Positions 29,995 through 34,968 of a stretch of 34,968 nt of DNA are shown piece by piece. The stretch spans positions 1 to 34,968 of the forward strand of contig JBPCJY010000116.1 of the NCBI GenBank assembly GCA_051004815.1, given 5' to 3'. The notes below the pieces were generated by a model. The model did not search any database. It was not told the DNA's origin and was given only the letters and a program-made list of their open reading frames with translations. Source of the stretch: JBBQXY01 sp051004815. GTDB taxonomy: Bacteria; Chloroflexota; Ktedonobacteria; Ktedonobacterales; Ktedonobacteraceae. The position numbers were made by a program, and so were the translations under genes. Position 1 is the stretch's first letter, and every line of letters begins with the position of its first letter.

Positions 29995-31779
29995 TTATTC
30001 CTGTGGGGCCTGCTTCCGAGGCTGCTGTTGAACACGTTCCTGGAATGGGCCGAATGTTTCGGGTGATGGCTGACCATTGTTGCTATTGGCGGCGAAGTAC
30101 TCGTCATTGCTCGTGGGATACTCTGCTGTCCATTGGAAAGCAGGTGTGCTCGTTGGTATAGGCTGTGGTGCTGGTTGCCCAGGCTGCTGATTTTGCTGGT
30201 GTGGTGGCATTTGTGGTGGTGCAGCAAAGGTTTGTTCCGCACCTGGATAATAGAATGGCATATAGGTTTGCGAGGTTGGGGGTAGGTTCGCTGGTTGTTG
30301 CCCATGCTGTGGCTGGAGGTAAGAGTACGATCCTGGTTGGCCTGATGGCATATAGTGTGTGGGGTTTGGATAGTTGGGCGGATTATGTGGATTATAAGGC
30401 ACGTTGGGCATGGGTTGAGCTATGGGATTGGGTGCGCGATAGCTCTGTGCGGCCTGTCCAGCCAGCTCTTGTTGTCGTTTGCGTCGCTGGTAGACGAAGA
30501 TCGCCACGATACCGAGGATAGGGAGGAGAATAAGCAGCGTGCCAGCGGAAATCAAAATGGGCGTGGTGCTATCAATTGCGGTAGTAGGAGTTGGTGTTGG
30601 TTGCGCTATGGGGTGTGGTGTTGGCGTGAGCTGGTCAGCTGTAAGGACACTGGATTGATGCAGGTGAAGCCGCCATTGATTCTCCAGGTGGAGCGAGTCG
30701 AGGCCAATAGATTGTGTTAACTGCTGGTCGAAGTCCGTCTGTATGTTATTCATCTTTTGGATAAGCAGGGTCATTTTGGCCTGTCCGAACGTCTTGTACA
30801 TGTAATCAATCAGATCCCAACTCTGGGCGTAGGCGAGATAGGCTTGATCGGCATCGGAAGGGAAGCCGTCGGTGATGTTATAGAGCCTGAGTAGCGACTT
30901 GGTCGTGAGGGCTTGTAGAAAACGAGAGTGCATGTCTGGCTCATGGTACAACTGGTTATAGACGGCCAAACCCTCGTCGAACCACGTTGGGGGAATTGGC
31001 CCCTGCACGATGAGTTGATGGAAGACCAGATGTGTCAGCTCGTGCGGCATATCACGTATCAATGTATCATCGTTCTCATCAACAACGCTGATAAAAGCCT
31101 CGTTTAGAAAAGGATGAGCTTCACCGCCGACCCATTCATACGAGTTGGGGGCAAGTGCGCCATGAAAATCCTCATTGCTAGCATAGACCCAGAGATTAAT
31201 CTGATGTTGTAAGCCACTACCAAGCCCAGAGCTGATATGTGTGATGCTGGTATTGGCCTTGTTGAGGAGAAGCTGTCCAAAAGCGGCGGAGCGACCATAC
31301 CAGTTTACTTGTAATAAGCCCTGCGTCAGGTGTTGCCATTGGAAACGCGTGTCTATGGTTGTAAAGTCCTGGGGTAGCTCAGCAAATTTACGGGAGGCGT
31401 TATCTTGTAGCACCCAATAGTATGCAACGGGTGTTCCTGGCGAATGAAAGCTGCTTTCATGGCTGGTATCTGCGTGGAAGTCGAGTGTGATCCTTTGTGC
31501 TGGTTTGCTGATGGTGACAGGATATGGCATAACATTGCTGTAAGGTACATCTTTAAAAGTGATATAGATGGTAGCTGACGTAATGGTACTGGCGGTATCG
31601 TTGGCAGTCATAGTGAAGTCAATATAATTGGGAAAGTGAACGGTATCAGAATGCGCGACAATGGTAATGGGACTATCAAAAGCGAGAGCTTTTTTCGTTG
31701 AAAAAGCAAATGAGAAAATGGAAAAGCTACAGAGGCATAGCAGAGTTAGCCGTAGCAGGTGAATGGGCCGCAGGAACAT
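29995..31779 (-). CDS. Membrane-anchored gluzincin metallopeptidase with disordered cytoplasmic tail
   Basis: This 594-residue protein carries a signal peptide (about 1-33), an exported region with a peptidase-MA-like zinc site HELTH (246-250) and downstream Glu in WFDEGLAVY (Glu269), a Thr/Pro stalk, one membrane helix (about 407-428) followed by RRKRQQ, and a C-terminal tail of about 160 residues rich in Pro, Gln and Asn. Positive charge after the helix places the tail in the cytoplasm. The zinc motif HExxH-x18-E is that of gluzincins. The substrate is unknown; envelope proteins are likely. ATG 31779 is preceded by GAGGAG; the longer frame to 31827 is less likely. It is divergent from the PBP gene across about 220 bp, and the PBP has a similar cytoplasmic tail. 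Confidence 0.82.
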   Translation of the reverse strand: MFLRPIHLLRLTLLCLCSFSIFSFAFSTKKALAFDSPITIVAHSDTVHFPNYIDFTMTANDTASTITSATIYITFKDVPYSNVMPYPVTISKPAQRITLDFHADTSHESSFHSPGTPVAYYWVLQDNASRKFAELPQDFTTIDTRFQWQHLTQGLLQVNWYGRSAAFGQLLLNKANTSITHISSGLGSGLQHQINLWVYASNEDFHGALAPNSYEWVGGEAHPFLNEAFISVVDENDDTLIRDMPHELTHLVFHQLIVQGPIPPTWFDEGLAVYNQLYHEPDMHSRFLQALTTKSLLRLYNITDGFPSDADQAYLAYAQSWDLIDYMYKTFGQAKMTLLIQKMNNIQTDFDQQLTQSIGLDSLHLENQWRLHLHQSSVLTADQLTPTPHPIAQPTPTPTTAIDSTTPILISAGTLLILLPILGIVAIFVYQRRKRQQELAGQAAQSYRAPNPIAQPMPNVPYNPHNPPNYPNPTHYMPSGQPGSYSYLQPQHGQQPANLPPTSQTYMPFYYPGAEQTFAAPPQMPPHQQNQQPGQPAPQPIPTSTPAFQWTAEYPTSNDEYFAANSNNGQPSPETFGPFQERVQQQPRKQAPQE

Positions 31780-31999
31780 CAAAATGGCTCCTCTCGATAA
31801 ATCGCTTACATTGTTCCTATTGTACATGATTTCTTATGGCCTGAACAGGTAGTTTTGTTAATTTGTCCAAGCTTATCCGTTGAGAGTAGGTAATGAGGAA
31901 TAATAACCTGATACTACAGAAAAAAACTTTCTCCTTCGTTCTTTGTAGTGGAAGAACGACTAACGCCATAAGTATATGTATGAGGATGAACGGTACAGT
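31780..31999. other. Divergent intergenic region between peptidase and PBP genes
   Basis: Both genes must be promoted from here, but no strong -35/-10 pair stands out. On the minus strand a TACAAT box near 31820 is possible; on the plus strand TTGAGA and TAATAA boxes near 31880-31908 have a short spacer. No palindrome of note is seen. Confidence 0.4.
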
Positions 32000-34810
32000 A
32001 TGAGTAATGACTATTGGAACCAACAACAAAATGGGCATAATCCTACTGAACACAATGGTAGTCGCGGTGCAGGAAGCCTCTTGCATGGATACCGACAACA
32101 ACAGCGCAATGAGCAGGGATTTCCGAATTATCCGCCTACCTCGTCTATGCCTTCACCCAATTCGCCTATGTCTGCACAAGGGCCAGCAGCGCAGGGGCAG
32201 CAACCGGAAGTATGGCCTTCGTCCCAGAGTTGGCCTTCGGGGAACAGGGTCCAGCCTCAGCCGCAGTCCCAAGAGCATGGTTGGGTAGCCAATACGATGC
32301 AGACGATGCGCCGCTGGTCTGGACGTATGTCCGCGGTGCCGCCTGTAGATCAAAACCCGTTGGTGCTCTATCGACCGCCTACCACACCGATGCCATTGCC
32401 CAAAGCGACGCGTTGGAAGCGTTCGCGCAGTATGCGCGTTGCCATGATGATGAAGCATCGGCGTAGCCGTTGGCAGGAAGCGCAGCCCAAGATAGGGAAA
32501 ATTGTCTCGATTATCATGATCGTTATCCTGGGGGTACTGGTAATGAGTACCTTTTCGGCTAGTGCTTATGCCTATAATTACTATCAAAGCCAGTTACCAC
32601 GTTTGCAAGGGTTGGCAAACCAGCAAGTTGAGCAGACGACGCGTATTTATGATCGCAACGGGCTTCTGCTGTATGAAGCCTATGATATTCAGCGTCAAGG
32701 TGGAGGGCGTCGTACCCCTGTCGAATACCAATACATTCCGCAGGTGATGCAAGATGCGCAGACCTCGGCTGAAGATCCGACGTTCTGGACAAACTCAGGT
32801 GTAGACCCGGTGGGTATTGTGCGTGCAGCTACGCAGTATGCCCAGACTGGTGCCGTACAGAGCGGTGGTAGTACGATCACGCAGCAATTGATCAAAAATC
32901 TGACCAACGATACCGCGGTGACACTCAATCGTAAAATTCCGGAGGCGGCACTAGCTATCGGTCTGACGCAGCAGTATTCCAAGGCGAAGATATTGGAGAT
33001 GTATTTCAATCTTTCGCCATATGGATCACAAAACTTGGGCGTCGAGGCAGCGGCGGAAGACTATTTCCAGCTGACGCAGCAGTGTGACAAAAGTTTCAAA
33101 TGTACGCCGGGTCTCTACTATCTTAACTGCAATGCCGCGCATGAGATGCAGTGTGATCCGACACACTGTGCTACTTCCAAATATTGTAGCCCTCTGCTGG
33201 GACTGGCTCGTGCCTCACTGTTGGCCGGTATGCCGCAAGACCCGCCTACGTATGATCCCACTTTTGGTTTCATAGATCAGGCGACCGGGCAGAAATATTA
33301 TCTGGAACGCCAGCAATATGTGTTGGAACAGATGCTAAAGTATCAGGTGTTGGTGCCGGGATTGGGTACGATTACGCAAGACATGGTGAATCAAGCTGAA
33401 GCCATGACGGCCAAGATGCAGTTTCCGAAGTATGCCCATACGTATTATCATGGTGATCAGCATTTCGTGAACTGGGTTATTAGTCAGATGGTGGCACTAC
33501 TGGGGGAAACCTTCTTCACAGGCGGTTTTAATATTCGGACGACGATTGATTCCAACCTGGAAGCCTATGTTGAACAGGCAGTGCATCGCCATCTCGATGT
33601 GCAGGAGCAACAGTACTTTGGCTATGGTTATGGCCCATTGAATACGGTTAATGATGTCAACGATGCAGCCGTAGTGGTGATGAATGCGCATACTGGCGAA
33701 GTATTAGCGATGGATGGCAGTGCTAACTATAACTCTAAAGACATCAAAGTCCAGGGGAACTTTAATGCTGCCCTTGCCGCTCGTCAGCCCGGTTCCACCA
33801 TCAAACCAATCGTGTATGCCGCTGCATTCCAGCAGGGATGGTACCCTGGCATGGTGGTGCCCGATTATAAAACGTACTTTCCCAAAGGCGATGGTGCTGT
33901 GAATATCAGTGGTGCCTATGTTCCGAATGACTACATGAATCAGTATAGCAACTCGAATACCACGGTTCGTAACGCGCTGGCAGATTCGCGCAATGTGCCA
34001 GCGATAAAAGCTTCGATGTTTGCCGGTGTGAGCAATGTTATTTCGCTGGCACAGCGGTTTGGCATCACGACGTTAAGCCAGCAGCAGGATAATAACGCGT
34101 CTTTCGCGCTGGGAACGTCGGGTATTCCTTTGGAGCAGATGGTGGGAGCGTACCAGGTTTTTGCTAATCAGGGTACGCGTGTACCACCCAGGAATGTGCT
34201 GGATATCTGGGATAACTATGGTCATCAACTCTATCACTTTGACCCCACTCATCCAGGAGGTTCACAGGTGATCAGCCCGCAAATCGCTTTCCTGATGACC
34301 TCTATTCTATCGGATGAGGGAGCGCGTAAGGCTGAGTTCTGGCCGGATCATGACCTTTCATTCTGGGGGCCTGTGGGATATGCAAATTTGCCCAATGCAG
34401 GGTATCCAAATGTGGCAGCCAAGACTGGCACAACGAATGATTTCAAAGATAACTGGACGATAGGGTATACCAGCGCAGCGGTGGTAGGCGTCTGGGCAGG
34501 AAACGCCAATGATGAACCGATGCAAAATGTGATCGGTATTACTGGTGCGGCTCCGATCTGGCATAGTGTGATGACCTATGTCAGTGGCATGTGCGATACA
34601 TCGTATGACGGTATTCCTTGTGGCAAGATGGACGTCGTCCTCAAGCCGCAAACGTTTACCGCCCCAAGCGGAGTTGTACAATATTGTACGTCTCCTGCCA
34701 ATGGCCTTGGTACGGGAAGTAACTGTGACTGGATGCTGAATGGTGAGCAGCCGGGCAGTGCAGGTTACAGTGGTGGAAAGAATACATCGACGGTAACAGC
34801 AACGCCGTAA
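32000..34810 (+). CDS. Class A penicillin-binding protein (GT51 plus transpeptidase)
   Basis: This bifunctional peptidoglycan synthase has 936 residues from ATG 32000 (944 from ATG 31976). Order: Gln/Pro/Asn-rich cytoplasmic tail (1-140), basic stretch, membrane helix (about 166-192), GT51 glycosyltransferase (about 225-420; EDPTFWTNSG 258-267, GGSTITQQLIKN 289-300, YSKAKILEMYFN 326-337) and transpeptidase (about 555-880) with active-site Ser599 in STIK, SRN (663-665) and KTG (808-810). In the first GT motif the usual His is Asn265, while catalytic Glu258 is kept. A six-cysteine insert (362-396) interrupts the GT domain and four more Cys lie near the C-terminus, so disulphides are likely outside the membrane. 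The start is uncertain: GAGGA lies 13 bp before ATG 32000, whereas ATG 31976 has none. Confidence 0.95.
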   Translation: MSNDYWNQQQNGHNPTEHNGSRGAGSLLHGYRQQQRNEQGFPNYPPTSSMPSPNSPMSAQGPAAQGQQPEVWPSSQSWPSGNRVQPQPQSQEHGWVANTMQTMRRWSGRMSAVPPVDQNPLVLYRPPTTPMPLPKATRWKRSRSMRVAMMMKHRRSRWQEAQPKIGKIVSIIMIVILGVLVMSTFSASAYAYNYYQSQLPRLQGLANQQVEQTTRIYDRNGLLLYEAYDIQRQGGGRRTPVEYQYIPQVMQDAQTSAEDPTFWTNSGVDPVGIVRAATQYAQTGAVQSGGSTITQQLIKNLTNDTAVTLNRKIPEAALAIGLTQQYSKAKILEMYFNLSPYGSQNLGVEAAAEDYFQLTQQCDKSFKCTPGLYYLNCNAAHEMQCDPTHCATSKYCSPLLGLARASLLAGMPQDPPTYDPTFGFIDQATGQKYYLERQQYVLEQMLKYQVLVPGLGTITQDMVNQAEAMTAKMQFPKYAHTYYHGDQHFVNWVISQMVALLGETFFTGGFNIRTTIDSNLEAYVEQAVHRHLDVQEQQYFGYGYGPLNTVNDVNDAAVVVMNAHTGEVLAMDGSANYNSKDIKVQGNFNAALAARQPGSTIKPIVYAAAFQQGWYPGMVVPDYKTYFPKGDGAVNISGAYVPNDYMNQYSNSNTTVRNALADSRNVPAIKASMFAGVSNVISLAQRFGITTLSQQQDNNASFALGTSGIPLEQMVGAYQVFANQGTRVPPRNVLDIWDNYGHQLYHFDPTHPGGSQVISPQIAFLMTSILSDEGARKAEFWPDHDLSFWGPVGYANLPNAGYPNVAAKTGTTNDFKDNWTIGYTSAAVVGVWAGNANDEPMQNVIGITGAAPIWHSVMTYVSGMCDTSYDGIPCGKMDVVLKPQTFTAPSGVVQYCTSPANGLGTGSNCDWMLNGEQPGSAGYSGGKNTSTVTATP

Positions 34811-34873
34811 GGTTGCTTGCATGCTAGGGCGTGTGAATGATTAGCAAGCGGTTCCGTTTCCCCACCAGGGCGA

Positions 34874-34968
34874 CCGCAAGGGCGCGCCCCTACTATATCC
34901 GGTCGCCGCTTCCTACGGGAAGCGGCTTACAGAGTCGCGTCGTGTATAGTAGGGGCGCACCCTTGCGG
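34874..34968. repeat. REP-like palindrome, copy C, cut by window end
   Basis: Arms 34874-34897 and 34945-34968 are 24-bp inverted repeats with one mismatch (ccgcaagggcgcgcccctac). Inside is a second hairpin, gccgcttcc 34905-34913 with ggaagcggc 34918-34926 and loop tacg. The cccctac block is shared with the other REP-like copies at 210-257 and 21588-21632, suggesting related families. The element may continue past the window. It follows the PBP gene by about 60 bp and might also limit read-through. Confidence 0.75.

Noticed and set aside
1..34968. CRISPR array, tRNA or rRNA genes
   Set aside because: No regularly spaced direct repeats and no tRNA or rRNA signature were found; the repeats present are palindromic and dispersed.

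Overview
The window looks like chromosomal DNA of a Gram-positive-type Chloroflexota, most likely a member of Ktedonobacteria. This is inferred from the gene mix and is not proven: a Ser/Thr kinase with a Pro/Ser/Thr-rich linker and an exported C-terminal domain, exported proteins with long Pro/Gln/Asn-rich tails, a lipoprotein, frequent TTG/GTG starts, an IS605-type TnpB remnant and several kinds of dispersed palindromic repeat. No rRNA, tRNA or CRISPR array was seen.

Layout. 1-260: end of a tnpB gene and a REP-like palindrome. 388-3970: a same-strand trio (receptor-like Ser/Thr kinase, small membrane protein, secreted 3D/RlpA-like protein). 4292-4364: a mobile 28-bp-arm palindrome. 4528-5388 and 12381-14081: ATPase and permease of one ABC-2 type exporter, now separated by about 7 kb. 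14237-18359: a minus-strand MarR plus heterodimeric ABC exporter operon with a consensus promoter. 18452-19165: a gene-poor stretch with a WD40 remnant, a MITE-like inverted repeat and a nested palindrome. 19166-23574: a minus-strand group with a membrane-anchored beta-propeller, an Asp-box lipoprotein and a CopC-CopD-YtkA-like fusion. 23700-27497: plus-strand RNase III, a solitary N6-adenine methyltransferase, a B12-binding mutase subunit and the MeaB GTPase. 27558-29967: a degenerate calcineurin-like phosphoesterase, converging on DprA. 29995-34810: a membrane metallopeptidase divergent from a class A penicillin-binding protein. 34874-34968: a further REP-like palindrome cut by the window end.

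The strongest structural observation is that the accessory block 5379-12358 is bounded by a perfect 16-bp direct repeat. One copy is the very 3' end of the ABC ATPase gene. The other lies 22 bp upstream of the permease start and still encodes the same C-terminal residues (LSWLE) followed by a stop. This reads as an insertion of about 7 kb into the end of the ATPase gene of an ancestral ATPase-permease operon. The cargo is a cytochrome P450, a truncated TetR, an F420-type oxidoreductase, a truncated MerR with its promoter, an intact TetR with a perfect operator, a rifampin-phosphotransferase-like enzyme and a DUF1697 protein. It looks like a detoxification or resistance island. No integrase was found.

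Other items worth a second look are a kinase whose conserved beta3 lysine is arginine, a probably leaderless rnc mRNA, the solitary methyltransferase inside a housekeeping cluster, a metallophosphoesterase lacking two metal-site residues, a six-cysteine insert in the PBP, and similar intrinsically disordered cytoplasmic tails on the divergent peptidase and PBP.
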